Source: CAWDYA01 sp963806495
GTDB taxonomy: Bacteria; Acidobacteriota; Polarisedimenticolia; JACPZX01; DASXTC01
Reading direction: 5' to 3'
Assembly (NCBI GenBank): GCA_963806495.1
Contig: CAWDYA010000001.1
Span: 186,001-250,000, forward strand
DNA: 64,000 bases
A model generated the notes under the pieces. That model was not told the origin of the DNA and searched no databases. It saw only the letters and a program-made list of their open reading frames with translations. Of the stretch, positions 7,958 to 18,007 are shown piece after piece. Numbering within the stretch: position 1 is the stretch's first letter; each line of letters starts with the position of its first letter. The translations under genes were made by a program, and so were the position numbers.

Positions 7958-9643
7958 ATGCGCAGAATCCTTCCCGCAGCGCCCCTGCTCGCCGGCGCCG
8001 CCGCCCTCGCACTCATCGCCTGCCAGGCGCCCGAGCCCCCGGCCCAGGACCAGGCGGCCCCGGACATGAGCCAGCAAAGCGACATCAAGGACCGGCTCGC
8101 GGAGTACGCCCCCTTCACCCTCACAACCGACATGAGCGCGCTCACCGAGAAGCAGCGGCAGATGATCCCGCTTCTGATCGACGCGGCGAAGGAGATGGAC
8201 GCGCTGTACTGGAAGCAGGCGTACGGCGACAAGGAGGCACTCCTCGCCAAGGCTGACGACCCCGACCTGCGGCGCTTCCTCGAGATCAACTACGGCCCCT
8301 GGGACCGGCTGTCGGACAACGAGCCGTTCATGGAGGGCGTCGGCCCGAAGCCGAAAGGGGCCAATTTCTACCCGGTCGACATGACGCGCGAGGAGTTCGA
8401 CGCCGCCTGCGCCGCCTCCGAGGAGAAGGCGAAGGCGCTCAAGGATCTGTACACGATCGTCCGGCGTGACGCGCAGGGCGGGCTCGAGGCGGTGCCCTAC
8501 TCGAAGGCGTTCGCCGACGGGCTGACCCGTGCCGCCGGCAAGCTGCGCGAGGCGGCGAAGCTGGCCGAGGACCCGGGGCTGAAGAAGTATCTCGAGCTCC
8601 GGGCCGACGCGCTTCTATCGGACGACTACCGGCCCAGCGATTTCGCCTGGATGGAGATGAAGGACAACGGCGTCGACATCGTCATCGGCCCGATCGAGAC
8701 ATACGAGGATCAGCTCTACGGCTACAAGGCATCGTTCGAGGCGTACGTCCTGGTGAAGGACAAGGAGTGGAGCGAGCGTCTGTCCCGCTACATCGCGATG
8801 CTGCCGGATCTCCAGAAGGGGCTGCCCGTGCCCGACGAGTACAAGAAGGAGACCCCCGGCACCGAGTCGGATCTCAACGCCTACGACGCGCTGTACTACG
8901 CGGGCGACTGCAACGCCGGCGCCAAGACGATCGCGATCAACCTGCCCAACGACGAGGAGGTGCAACTCTCCAAGGGAACCCGGCGTCTGCAGCTCAAGAA
9001 CGCCATGCGCGCCAAGTTCGACAAGATCATGGTGCCGATCGCCGACCGGCTGATCGCCGAGGACCAGAGAAGCCACGTCACCTTCGACGCCTTCTTCGCC
9101 AACACGATGTTCCACGAGGTGGCGCACGGGCTGGGGATCAAGAACACGATCGACGGCAAGGGGACGGTGCGCGAGGCGCTGAAGGACCGTGCCGGCTCGC
9201 TGGAGGAAGGCAAGGCCGACGTGCTCGGCCTGTACATGGTCACACAGCTCATCAAGAAGCACGAGCTGGGCGATGCCGACGTGCGCGATAACTATGTCAC
9301 CTTCCTGGCGGGGATCTTCCGCTCGGTGCGGTTCGGCGCGGCCGACGCCCACGGGCGCGCCAACATGGCCCGGTTCAACTTCTTCAAGCAGATGGGGGCC
9401 TTCAGCCGCGACGAGGCGACCGGCACGTATCGCGTCGACTTCGACAGGATGGAGGCGGCCATGAACGCTCTGTCGGAGAAGATCCTCACCTTCCAGGGAA
9501 ACGGCGACTACGAGGGTGTGGGCGCCTTCATGGAGGAGATGGGGGTCATCGGGCCCGAGCTGCAGGCCGGCCTCGACAGCCTCTCCTCGGCCGGCATCCC
9601 CGTCGACATCGTCTTCGAGCAGGGCATGCAGGCGCTGCGCTAG
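7958..9643 (+). CDS. M49-like zinc peptidase, lipoprotein
   Basis: 561 residues. Start ATG 7958 has AGGAGA upstream. A lipoprotein signal ends in ALALIAC with Cys22 as the acylation site, so the enzyme is membrane-tethered in the periplasm. The zinc site is HEVAHGLG (His386, Glu387, His390) with a second Glu in EEGKAD (residues 416-421), equivalent to the HEXXGH...EECRAE layout of M49 dipeptidyl peptidase III but with a standard-spaced HExxH. This matches the bacterial group annotated as M49 or Zn-dependent hydrolase. It probably removes short peptides. It ends 12 bp before the chlorite-dismutase-like gene, which appears to have its own promoter. Confidence 0.82.
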   Translation: MRRILPAAPLLAGAAALALIACQAPEPPAQDQAAPDMSQQSDIKDRLAEYAPFTLTTDMSALTEKQRQMIPLLIDAAKEMDALYWKQAYGDKEALLAKADDPDLRRFLEINYGPWDRLSDNEPFMEGVGPKPKGANFYPVDMTREEFDAACAASEEKAKALKDLYTIVRRDAQGGLEAVPYSKAFADGLTRAAGKLREAAKLAEDPGLKKYLELRADALLSDDYRPSDFAWMEMKDNGVDIVIGPIETYEDQLYGYKASFEAYVLVKDKEWSERLSRYIAMLPDLQKGLPVPDEYKKETPGTESDLNAYDALYYAGDCNAGAKTIAINLPNDEEVQLSKGTRRLQLKNAMRAKFDKIMVPIADRLIAEDQRSHVTFDAFFANTMFHEVAHGLGIKNTIDGKGTVREALKDRAGSLEEGKADVLGLYMVTQLIKKHELGDADVRDNYVTFLAGIFRSVRFGAADAHGRANMARFNFFKQMGAFSRDEATGTYRVDFDRMEAAMNALSEKILTFQGNGDYEGVGAFMEEMGVIGPELQAGLDSLSSAGIPVDIVFEQGMQALR

Positions 9644-9646
9644 AAT
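9641..9646 (+). promoter_or_regulatory. TANNNT -10 box for a leaderless transcript
   Basis: TAGAAT overlaps the end of the M49-like gene (stop 9641-9643) and ends exactly 9 nt before ATG 9656. There is no Shine-Dalgarno in those 9 nt. Transcription would begin at or near the start codon. Confidence 0.5.
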
Positions 9647-9655
9647 GGGCGACCT

Positions 9656-10381
9656 ATGAGCACCGAAGGCGGCAGGATGGAGGTCGACGTCCACGAGCGC
9701 AGCGTCGCTCGCAACGGCGTCAAGCAGGAGATCAACGAACGGCTGTTCATGCAGCTCCTCGTCTTCACGGGGGCCGCGGACGAGGCCAGCCTGACCCAGG
9801 CCGCCGAAGCGGCCGGCATGGATCTGGTGCTTTACCGCGATCTGTCCGACCCCCGTGGCGTGGGGCTGCTGGCGATGAGCGTCGACCCGGCGCACTTCGT
9901 CACGCGCGTGCGTGACTTCGTCAACAGCGGCTCGTTCGCCTCGCTGCGGCCCCGCACCGAGCTCACGATGACCGGCCGCAGCTACGCGATCGGGTACGAG
10001 CCCGACCTGAAGGACTGGCTGATCGAGAAGCCCCGCCGCACGGTGCTCAACCACGAGTGGCCTTGGGCGGTCTGGTACCCGCTGCGCCGCACCGGGTCGT
10101 TCGCCTCGCTGGGGCCGCAGGAGCAGCGCGGCATCCTCGCCGAGCACGCCCGGATCGGTATCGCCTACGGTGAGGCGGATCTCGCGCACGACATCCGACT
10201 CGCCTGTCACGGCATCGACGCAGCCGACAACGAGTTCGTCATCGGCCTGGTGGGGAGCCATCTGCACCCGCTGTCGCACCTGGTGCAGACCATGCGCAAG
10301 ACGCGGCAGACCTCGGAGTACATTCAGTCCATGGGGCCATTCTTCGTGGGGCATGCCCTGTGGCAGAGCCCCGCGGGCTGA
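9656..10381 (+). CDS. Chlorite dismutase / HemQ-like family protein
   Basis: 241 residues, typical for the Cld superfamily. The C-terminal part is the best evidence: a LHPLSHLVQTMRKTRQT segment (the helix that carries the proximal haem His in this family) followed by MGPFFVGHALW, and two ferredoxin-like halves before it (PRTELTMTGRSYAIGYEPD, PWAVWYPLRRTGSF). Family members bind haem or coproheme; activity ranges from chlorite dismutation to coproheme decarboxylation (HemQ), and I cannot choose. Start ATG 9656 lacks a Shine-Dalgarno but has a -10 box 9 nt upstream. The gene end overlaps the next start by 22 nt, so the two are co-transcribed and probably coupled. Confidence 0.68.
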   Translation: MSTEGGRMEVDVHERSVARNGVKQEINERLFMQLLVFTGAADEASLTQAAEAAGMDLVLYRDLSDPRGVGLLAMSVDPAHFVTRVRDFVNSGSFASLRPRTELTMTGRSYAIGYEPDLKDWLIEKPRRTVLNHEWPWAVWYPLRRTGSFASLGPQEQRGILAEHARIGIAYGEADLAHDIRLACHGIDAADNEFVIGLVGSHLHPLSHLVQTMRKTRQTSEYIQSMGPFFVGHALWQSPAG

Positions 10382-12741
10382 TCCGAAGCCGTCTCGCCCT
10401 GATCCTGTTCTGCCTGGCGCCGGCCGCGCCGGCCGTCACATCCCATGCCCTCGCGGACGAGGCGGCCGCTACGCGGCCGCCCGTGGACATCCCCCGCGCT
10501 ACCGGCCCGATCAAGGTCGACGGGGTGCTCGACGAGCCCGCATGGGCTTCGGCGCTCGAGCTGCACATCCCGTTCGAGGTCTCCCCGGCTGACAACATCC
10601 CCGCCCGCGTGCTCACCGACGTCCGTCTCACCTACGATGACTCGGGCTTCTATCTGGCTTTTGTGGCCCACGACCCCGACCCGGATCGTATCCGGGCCCG
10701 GATCAGCGACCGCGACACAGCGTTCCAGGACGACTTCGTGGGCGTTGCGCTCGATACCTTCAACGACGGCCGGAGGGGATTCGAGTTCTTCGTCAACCCG
10801 CTCGGCGTGCAGATGGACCTGACGATCGACGACCTGGGAAACGGCGAGGACGAGTCGTGGGACGCTATCTGGGATTCGGCGGGGCGGCTGACGCCCGACG
10901 GTTACGTCGTCGAGATGTCGCTGCCGTACACCTCGCTTCGGTTCCAGCGGGGCGGGGGCAGCCAGATCTGGGGGCTGGATCTGGTGCGGGTGTATCCGCG
11001 GGATCGTCGCTACATCCTCGGGATGAACCGGCGCGACCCGAAGATCTCCTGCTATCTGTGCCAGATCGGCAAGGTGTCCGGCTTCGAGGGGGCCGAGCCC
11101 GGCCTGAACCTCGAGGTCACGCCGACGCTGACCGCGACGCGCACCGACACCACACCGACGGAACAGGACGCCGGTGTCGCCGTGGGCCCGGACTATGCCG
11201 GCGATCGGTATATCGGGGAGGGGCTCGTCCACGGCGATCCCGACTACGAGCTGGGGGTGACCGGGCGATGGGGCATGACGCCCAACCTGACGCTGTCCGG
11301 GACGATCAACCCCGACTTCTCGCAGGTCGAGGCCGATGCGGCGCAGCTCGACGTCAACGAGCAGTTCAACCTGTTCTACCCGGAGAAGCGGCCGTTCTTT
11401 CTCGAGGGCGCCGACTTCTTCACCACGCCGATCCAGGCGGTCTACACCCGCACCGTCTCCGACCCGTCGTGGGGGGTGAAGCTCACCGGCAAGGAAGGGC
11501 GAAACGCCATCGGGGCGTTCGTGTCGCGCGACGATCAGACCAACCTGATCTTCCCCGGCAGCCAGGGCTCGTCTTCCGGCTCGATCGCCGATCAGTCGAC
11601 GGTGGGCGTCTTCCGGTACCGGCGCGACATCGGGAAGAGCTCCGCGATCGGCGGCCTGGTCACCGTCCGCGAGGGGGACACCGACCGCGAAGGGGACGGC
11701 TATCACAACCGTGTCGCGGGAATCGACACCCTGCTGCACCCTGCGAAACCGGACACGCTACGTTTCCAGGCGCTCGTCTCGCAGACGAGATATCCCGGGT
11801 CGATCGCGGAAGACCCCGACCTGGGACAGCCGTCCGGCGACTTCGCCGGCCACGCGATCGAGGCCAGCTACACCCACGAGATCCGCGAGTGGTCGGTCTG
11901 GACCAACTACGAGGACATCTCGGCCGACTTCCGCGCTGACCTCGGGTTCGTCCCGCAGGTCGACTACCGCAAGCCGCACGTCGGCTACGAGTACCGGTGG
12001 TGGGGCGATCCGAACGACTGGTACCTGCGCTTCGAAGCGGGCGGCAATTACGGGGAGACGCACGACCAGTCGGGCACGTTGATCGTCAAGGAGCTCGAGA
12101 CCTGGTACACCTTCCGTGGCGCGGCACAGTCGTACGCGCGCCTCACCCTGGGGCGCGACGTCAGCGCATACCGGGCCGCCGTCTTCCAGCAGCCGTACTG
12201 GGACGTCCGCACCAACTTCCAGCCGGGTGACGACGTGGAGGTCGGATTCACCTATGAGCGCGGCAACAAGGTCGACTACTCCTACGTCGACCCGAACCAT
12301 GCGATGACAGCGCGCGAGGGACGCGGCACCCGGATCACGCAGTATCTCGATTACCGCCCCGGGCGCCACGTGACGATGAACCTGAACACCGAGATCCGGA
12401 GGCTGGACGGGTCGGGGGGACGATTCTTCCGGGCGAGCCAGGCGGAGCTGCGGGTGGTCTACCAGATAAACGTCAGGACGTTCGTCCGCGCCATCCTGCA
12501 GTACCAGACGCTCAAACGCGACCTGACTCTCTATCCGGCCTGCGACCCGAACCAGCCGCCATGCGATCTCGCCGCCGAGTCGAACGACCTGTTCACGCAG
12601 CTTCTCTTCTCGTACAAGGTCAATCCGCAGACCGCCGTGTTCGTCGGCTACTCGGACGCCCGCGCCGGAGACATCGACACCCCTCTGACGCTTACCGATC
12701 GCACCTATTTCTTCAAGGTCGGCTACGCCTGGGTGCGTTGA
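10360..12741 (+). CDS. CBM9-domain outer-membrane beta-barrel protein (DUF5916)
   Basis: 793 residues from a GTG start that lies inside the previous gene (overlap 10360-10381). Signal peptide: LALILFCLAPAAPAV then SHALADE. Residues about 45-220 form a CBM9-like domain (VDGVLDEPAW, VRLTYDDSGFYLAF, PYTSLRF). From about 260 to the end it is DUF5916, with NPDFSQVEADAAQLDVN and PEKRPFFLEGADFF as signatures, and alternating hydrophobic strands that end in an aromatic residue near the C-terminus, as in outer-membrane barrels. These proteins are common in Acidobacteriota and Bacteroidota and often accompany peptidases. Likely ligand: carbohydrate or peptide; not proven. Confidence 0.85.
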   Translation: MAEPRGLIRSRLALILFCLAPAAPAVTSHALADEAAATRPPVDIPRATGPIKVDGVLDEPAWASALELHIPFEVSPADNIPARVLTDVRLTYDDSGFYLAFVAHDPDPDRIRARISDRDTAFQDDFVGVALDTFNDGRRGFEFFVNPLGVQMDLTIDDLGNGEDESWDAIWDSAGRLTPDGYVVEMSLPYTSLRFQRGGGSQIWGLDLVRVYPRDRRYILGMNRRDPKISCYLCQIGKVSGFEGAEPGLNLEVTPTLTATRTDTTPTEQDAGVAVGPDYAGDRYIGEGLVHGDPDYELGVTGRWGMTPNLTLSGTINPDFSQVEADAAQLDVNEQFNLFYPEKRPFFLEGADFFTTPIQAVYTRTVSDPSWGVKLTGKEGRNAIGAFVSRDDQTNLIFPGSQGSSSGSIADQSTVGVFRYRRDIGKSSAIGGLVTVREGDTDREGDGYHNRVAGIDTLLHPAKPDTLRFQALVSQTRYPGSIAEDPDLGQPSGDFAGHAIEASYTHEIREWSVWTNYEDISADFRADLGFVPQVDYRKPHVGYEYRWWGDPNDWYLRFEAGGNYGETHDQSGTLIVKELETWYTFRGAAQSYARLTLGRDVSAYRAAVFQQPYWDVRTNFQPGDDVEVGFTYERGNKVDYSYVDPNHAMTAREGRGTRITQYLDYRPGRHVTMNLNTEIRRLDGSGGRFFRASQAELRVVYQINVRTFVRAILQYQTLKRDLTLYPACDPNQPPCDLAAESNDLFTQLLFSYKVNPQTAVFVGYSDARAGDIDTPLTLTDRTYFFKVGYAWVR

Positions 12742-12753
12742 CCCGGGCCGAGC

Positions 12754-15171
12754 TCAGCGGGCGGGGTGCAGCGTCAGAGTGTGGACCGGCGGGCCGGGCA
12801 GGAACGGGGTCGGCGCGCCCTGCTCCCAGGCGGCGTGCCCGTCGCGGTAATGCGGCGACATCGGGTGGCCGCTCTGCCCGCACGGCATGTGGAACAGCCC
12901 CATCGCCTCGCGGCCGGGTGAGACCACCATCCGCTCGGAGGCGCCGTCCGACGGTGCCTGGAAACGCGGCATATCGGAGTCACCCGGGAGCGGAACAGCC
13001 GGCATGTCCAGCCAGCTCGACAGCATCGGGACGCCGAGGCTGAGCGGATGCCGGATTCGCGTCGTGTTGCGCCGGCCCCAGGTCCGATCCTCCAGGGTGA
13101 AGCCGTCCCGTTCCATCGTGTCGATCGTCGTGTCGACGGCGGCCAGAAGCGCCGTGTCCCACGAGTCGAACTTCGGGTCGAGCAGATGCATCGGCCGCTC
13201 GGTCACCAGCCGCCACAACGGCCCTTCCTCCTGCGCGGTGATCAGATAGTCGAATCGTGGGTCGGCCTTCCTGCATGCCGCCGTGATCGCGTCGAAGGTC
13301 TGCCGTGCGAGAAAGTAACGAAACGCCCGCACCATCCTGTATCCGGCCGAGTCGATCGCGGCGCGCCCGCCCCACGTCTCGACGAGACGGCGCAGGCGGG
13401 CCCGCCGCGGGTCGGCGGCCACCGCCGCGTCGCTCAGCGTCTCGAGCAGCAGATCGTGCCAGCGCGTCAGGAACAGCGCGCGGTCGTCCAGCTGTATGTC
13501 CAGCATGTCCCCGGCCGCCGGGCGGTCGAGACCCCGCAGGTCGTCGCGGATCTGGCCCGCCCGCGCGCCGGACGGATACCCTCCGTCACCGATCGCGGCC
13601 AGCATCCAGCCGTCGGCGACCCGGGCGTTGGCCGTCCAGAGCAGGCCCCCGGGCGGATCCACCAGACGCGGGTATTCCTCCGGATCGAGCCAGCCGTCCC
13701 AGCGATGCACGCCGTCGGCCCACGACATCGGCAGCCGCTCGGCCAGCGGAGCGGGAAACCCCACGCGTCTCGGCATCGCCCCGGCGATCGTCCATCCGAT
13801 CCGGCCCGTGTCGTCGGCCACCAGCATGTTCTGCGGCGGGAGCCCGCTCGTCTCCCCCACGGTCAGCGCCTCTTCGAGCGTTCCGGCCGTCGCCATCCGC
13901 GACAGCCCGGTGTCGACCGCGCCGTCGTCGTAGGCGATCCATCGCAGCGCGCGAGGGCGGCCCAGATAGTCCTGGTCGATGATCGGGCCCCAGATCGTGG
14001 TCACCACGTCGAGCGTCTCGTTGTCCCCGCCCGCCACCTGGATCGTCTCGGCGTGATGTTCGAAAGGCAGCGGCCCATCGGGGGCGAGATACCGGTTCGG
14101 ATCGTCCGGGTCCCGCTCCACGATCACCAGGTCCACCCAGTCGCCGTAGCTGTTGGTGAACCCCCATGCGACGTGGGTGTTGCTTCCGACCACCACCACC
14201 GGAACGCCGGGCAGCGTGACTCCGGTGACGGCGCCTATCCCGTCGTCGGTCGACAACGACGCCCGGTACCAGATGTTGGGAACACCCAGCGGCAGATGCA
14301 TGTCGTTGGCGAGCAGCGCTCCGCCATCGGCCGTCAGCGCGCCTGCCACCGCCCAGTTGTTGCTGCCGGCCGCTTCCTCCCACCCCCCCTCGTCCCCCGC
14401 AGGCGCCGCCTCTGCCTGCACCGTTCCGGCCGGGACGCCGCTCGACCGCAGGTCGAACACGTCGGGGCCGGGCACCGGGGGCGTCTCGAACGCCTCCCCC
14501 ACGATCGGCGCGTCCCATTCGGTTCCCGGCGGCACCAGGAACGCGAACAGCGGCCCGGGCAGCAGGTCGTGCATCAGCCCGACCGCCGAGTCGCGGCTGC
14601 CGTCGTTGTCGTCCAGCATCACGAACATCGACAGGATCGCCAGCACCGAGTCCTCGGCACTCCAGGCAACGGGCTCGGAGCGGATCACCTGGTACGCGAA
14701 GGGAGGCGCGCCGAGCGCGGCCAGCCCCGCGTTGACGCCGTCGGCGTACGCCTGCAACTCGCGCCGGTCATCCTCTGGAAGGCCGTCGAGGATCGCTTCC
14801 GCCCGCGCGCGGAACCGGTGCACCCGGTTGCGCCGGTCGGCGTTCACCAGCCCGGCGCCGAACAGCCCGGCCAGCTCGCCCGCCGCCTGGCGCCGCATCA
14901 GGTCCATCTGGAAGAACCGGTTCTGCGCGTGCAGGAACCCCACCGCCTGCGCCAGGTCGATCCGGTCCGCCGCATGAACCGACGGCACGCCCAGGTCGTC
15001 GAACCGGATCGTGACGTCGGCGCCGAGCCCGGAGACCTCGCGCTCGCCGTCGAGCTGCGGCAGGCTGGCCACGAGTCGGCTCCGTACCCAGAGCCCGCCG
15101 GCAAGAAGCAGGATCACCAGAACCCCCGCTCCGATCGCCAGCCATCTGAGGATACGCCTGACCCGCCCCAT
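12754..15171 (-). CDS. Penicillin acylase family (S45) N-terminal nucleophile hydrolase
   Basis: 805 residues from ATG 15171, which has GGAGG 6-9 nt upstream; the frame extends further but without support. One N-terminal membrane segment (LAIGAGVLVILLLAGGLWV) exports or anchors it. The precursor is expected to self-cleave before Ser270 in AAGSNNWAVAG, the N-terminal nucleophile of the beta subunit. Other family marks: FLHAQNRFFQMDLMRRQ, LLANDMHL, NTHVAWGFTNSYGDWVD. Members hydrolyse amides such as beta-lactam side chains, acyl-homoserine lactones or acylated amino acids; the substrate is not readable here. It converges on the DUF5916 gene with 12 bp between stops and is divergent from the RND operon. 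Confidence 0.92.
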   Translation of the reverse strand: MGRVRRILRWLAIGAGVLVILLLAGGLWVRSRLVASLPQLDGEREVSGLGADVTIRFDDLGVPSVHAADRIDLAQAVGFLHAQNRFFQMDLMRRQAAGELAGLFGAGLVNADRRNRVHRFRARAEAILDGLPEDDRRELQAYADGVNAGLAALGAPPFAYQVIRSEPVAWSAEDSVLAILSMFVMLDDNDGSRDSAVGLMHDLLPGPLFAFLVPPGTEWDAPIVGEAFETPPVPGPDVFDLRSSGVPAGTVQAEAAPAGDEGGWEEAAGSNNWAVAGALTADGGALLANDMHLPLGVPNIWYRASLSTDDGIGAVTGVTLPGVPVVVVGSNTHVAWGFTNSYGDWVDLVIVERDPDDPNRYLAPDGPLPFEHHAETIQVAGGDNETLDVVTTIWGPIIDQDYLGRPRALRWIAYDDGAVDTGLSRMATAGTLEEALTVGETSGLPPQNMLVADDTGRIGWTIAGAMPRRVGFPAPLAERLPMSWADGVHRWDGWLDPEEYPRLVDPPGGLLWTANARVADGWMLAAIGDGGYPSGARAGQIRDDLRGLDRPAAGDMLDIQLDDRALFLTRWHDLLLETLSDAAVAADPRRARLRRLVETWGGRAAIDSAGYRMVRAFRYFLARQTFDAITAACRKADPRFDYLITAQEEGPLWRLVTERPMHLLDPKFDSWDTALLAAVDTTIDTMERDGFTLEDRTWGRRNTTRIRHPLSLGVPMLSSWLDMPAVPLPGDSDMPRFQAPSDGASERMVVSPGREAMGLFHMPCGQSGHPMSPHYRDGHAAWEQGAPTPFLPGPPVHTLTLHPAR

Positions 15172-15247
15172 GCCCCCTCCACCGTTGCGCGTCCTCTTGA
15201 TACCCGATGCGCGGCGGGCGGTCAAGCGATTCCCTCCTCCCGTGGGT

Positions 15248-15253
15248 TATCCT
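15248..15253 (+). promoter_or_regulatory. TANNNT -10 box for a leaderless RND transcript
   Basis: TATCCT ends 7 nt before ATG 15261. The intervening TCGCTTC has no Shine-Dalgarno. The identical box and 7-nt spacing occur before tsaD (62789-62794). Confidence 0.45.
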
Positions 15254-15260
15254 TCGCTTC

Positions 15261-17997
15261 ATGCTGGCTCATCGTCTCATCGCCCGGATACAGGAGCTCA
15301 TCCTGAAACGGCCGGGACGCGTCGTCGCCGCCTCGTTGCTGCTCACCCTCGTGGCGCTCTGGCTCGGCACGAAGGTGGAATTCAGGACGTCGCGAAGCGA
15401 CCTGGCTCCGCCCGACGACCCCGAGGAGATCCGCTTCGACGCGCTGGTGAAGGAATTCGGCGGCTCGTCGGATTCTGATCGTCACGGTGGAAGCCGAACC
15501 GGGTGCAGAGATCCCCGCGGCGCGGCTGCGGGAGGCGGCCGATACGCTCGCGGCGCAGCTTGCGGCCGATCCGCTCGTCGCCCAGGTGTTCTACAAGGTC
15601 GACCTCGACTGGTTCCTCAAACGCGGTCTGTATCTCGCCCCGCCGTCGACGCTCGAGGGGATCGAACGGGCCGCGGACGAGGATATCGACGCACTCGGTT
15701 CGCTGTCGAAGGTCGAAGGGCTCACCGGTCTGGACGATCTCCTCGCCGCGCGTCTCGAAGCATCGTTCGCTGCCGGGACGGCGGCGCCGGAGGGGGCGGC
15801 GCAGGGGGTACGCGCCCTCGTCTCGCTGCTCGATTTCGAGCGGCGGTTCCTGGAAGACCCCGAAACCCTGCTGCGCTCGATCGGACTCGACGGGAGCAAG
15901 CCGCCTCTCCTGGTGCTCGCGGGCGACCGGCAACAGCTGGCCTCGCGGGGATATCTGTCCACCCGGGACGGGTCGGTGCTGTACATCCTGGTCTCTCCCG
16001 AGCGCAACGACGACAGCCTGCCCGCCCTTCGCGCGCTCATCGACGCCGCGCGGCGGTGCGCGTCGATCGTGACCGCCACCCATCCCGGTGTGCGTGTCTC
16101 CTACACCGGCGAGCCGGCCACCACCGTGGAAGAGATGAACATCGTGCGCCGCGACACCTGGTTCACCTCGGCGGTCGCGGCCACCGGCGTGACGCTGCTC
16201 ACCCTGCTGGTGTTCCGCTGGAAGAGCCATTCTCTCCTGGTGCTGTCGGCGCTGGCCATGGGGATCGCCTGGTCGTTCGGCGCCGTGTATCTCGAGCTGG
16301 GATACCTCAACCTGATCACGTCGTCGTTCATCTCCACCCTGGTCGGTGTCGGCGTCGCGTACGGTATTCACCCCGTCTCCGAGTACGAGCTGGAAGGGGC
16401 CCACACCGGCGACCCGTTGGCCACGGTGCGTGAGTCGTACCATCGCACGGGCGCCGCGATCTCGACCGGCGCGGTCACCACGGCGGCGGCCTTTTTCGCA
16501 ATCCTGCTGATGAACTTTCGCGGCTTCTCGGAGCTGGGGCTGGTGGCGGGCTTCGGGGTGCTGCTCTGCCTGATGGCCTCGCTGGTGACCCTGCCGGCAC
16601 TCCTGGCCGTCTACGGGCGCTGGCGGCACGGCCGCGATCGGGTGCCACGCACCGGCTCGGGCGCCGCGATGGTGGACCGGGTCTGGGGCGAGAAGCTGTC
16701 GAGGCTGGTCTGCGCCCGGCCGCGTACGGTGACCGCGATCGCGCTGCTCGCGACGGTGGGGGCCGCCGCCGGCGCGCGCGGCGTGCAGTTCGACCAGAAC
16801 ATCCTGGACATGCTTCCGCGCGACGCCGAGTCGGTGAAGCAGCAGCGGCGGATGATCATGGAGTCGAGCCTGTCGCCCGCGTTCACCATCGCGGTGGCCG
16901 GCAGCCTCGAGGAGCTGCGCGCGATGCGGCAGCGCGCCGGAGACGAGCCGACGATCGAGCGGTTCGAGTCGGTGCTGGATTTCCTGCCCGCTGATCCCGA
17001 AGCCGCCCGCGAGGCGGTGGCGCGCCTCGCTCCTCTGCTCGACCGGATCGCCCTGCCCGCCAGCACCGCCCCGGTGCGGCGGGCCGATCTCACCCGCGCC
17101 CTGACCCGGCTGGAGACCGCTCTGACCGACGCGTCCGACGCCGCCTTCGGCGCGGGGCTGGCGGACCTGGCGGGGCCTCTGGAGGAGGCCCGCGCGGCTG
17201 CCGAGGCCGCGCGGCTCGCGGCAGGCAAAGCCCCCGCAGGGATGGAGAGCCGATGGGACGAGGGCCAGCGGCGCCTGCTCGCATTCGCCCACGAGGCGCT
17301 GTCGGCGCTGCGCGAGGCCGCCGCCACCCCTCCCCCGACGATCGAGACGCTGCCCGACGCCGTCCGCAAGCGGCTGATCACCCGCGACGGCCGGTTCCTG
17401 GCGTTCATGCACCCGCACGGCGACATGTTCGCCCCCGGCTTTCTGGGGCCGTACGTGGCGGCGTCGAAGCGTGTCTCGGACACCAGCACCGGGTTTCCGA
17501 TCCTGTTTCACCTGATGACGAACCGGATCACGTCGGGGTTCGTCCGTGCCGTGGCGGTCGGGTCGGTGCTTGTTTTCCTGATCCTGCTGGCGGACTACCG
17601 CAATCTGCGCGAGACTCTGATGGCGCTGGCCCCGCTCGTGATGGGCGTCATCTGGATGCTGGGAGCGATGAGACTGCTCGGGATCTCCTACAATTTCGCC
17701 AACCTGATCGCGGTGCCACTGATCATCGGCGTCGGGATCGACAACGGGGTCCACATCGTGCACCGGATGCGGTTCGAGGGACGCGACGGGATGTCGGTGG
17801 TGCTGCGTCACACGGGACGTGCGATCCTGATCGCGGGGCTCACCACCATGATCGGGTTCGGCAGCCTGGCGCTCGCCTCCCACCGGGGGCTCGCCAGCCT
17901 CGGGATGGTGCTGCTGGTCGGAGTCGGCTCGTGCGTGACCACGGCGATGCTGGTCCTGCCCAACATGCTCGTGGCGTTCGGTCTGGCCCGGAGATGA
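15261..17997 (+). CDS. RND superfamily (MMPL-type) transporter, frameshifted in this sequence
   Basis: The protein starts MLAHRLIARIQ and its frame closes shortly after FGGSSD, while the rest continues in the +1 frame from LIVTVEAEPG onward. Removing one T from GATTCTG at about 15471-15475 gives FGGSSDLIVTVEAEPG and a single 911-residue protein. It has the two-repeat RND layout: a first helix near residue 20, a periplasmic loop, a five-to-six helix bundle with GVGVAYGIHP, a second loop and a second bundle with IIGVGIDNGVHIVHRM. It resembles the HpnN/MMPL exporters that move lipids or hopanoids. The following PhnD-like and TPR lipoprotein genes are tightly linked. Most likely a functional gene with a base-call error. 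Confidence 0.82.
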
Positions 17998-18007
17998 GAG
18001 GTTGAAG

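Noticed and set aside
15465..15490. Programmed +1 frameshifting in the RND gene
   Set aside because: No slippery site or stimulatory structure is evident, and similar one-base insertions occur in unrelated genes of the window, which fits sequence error better.
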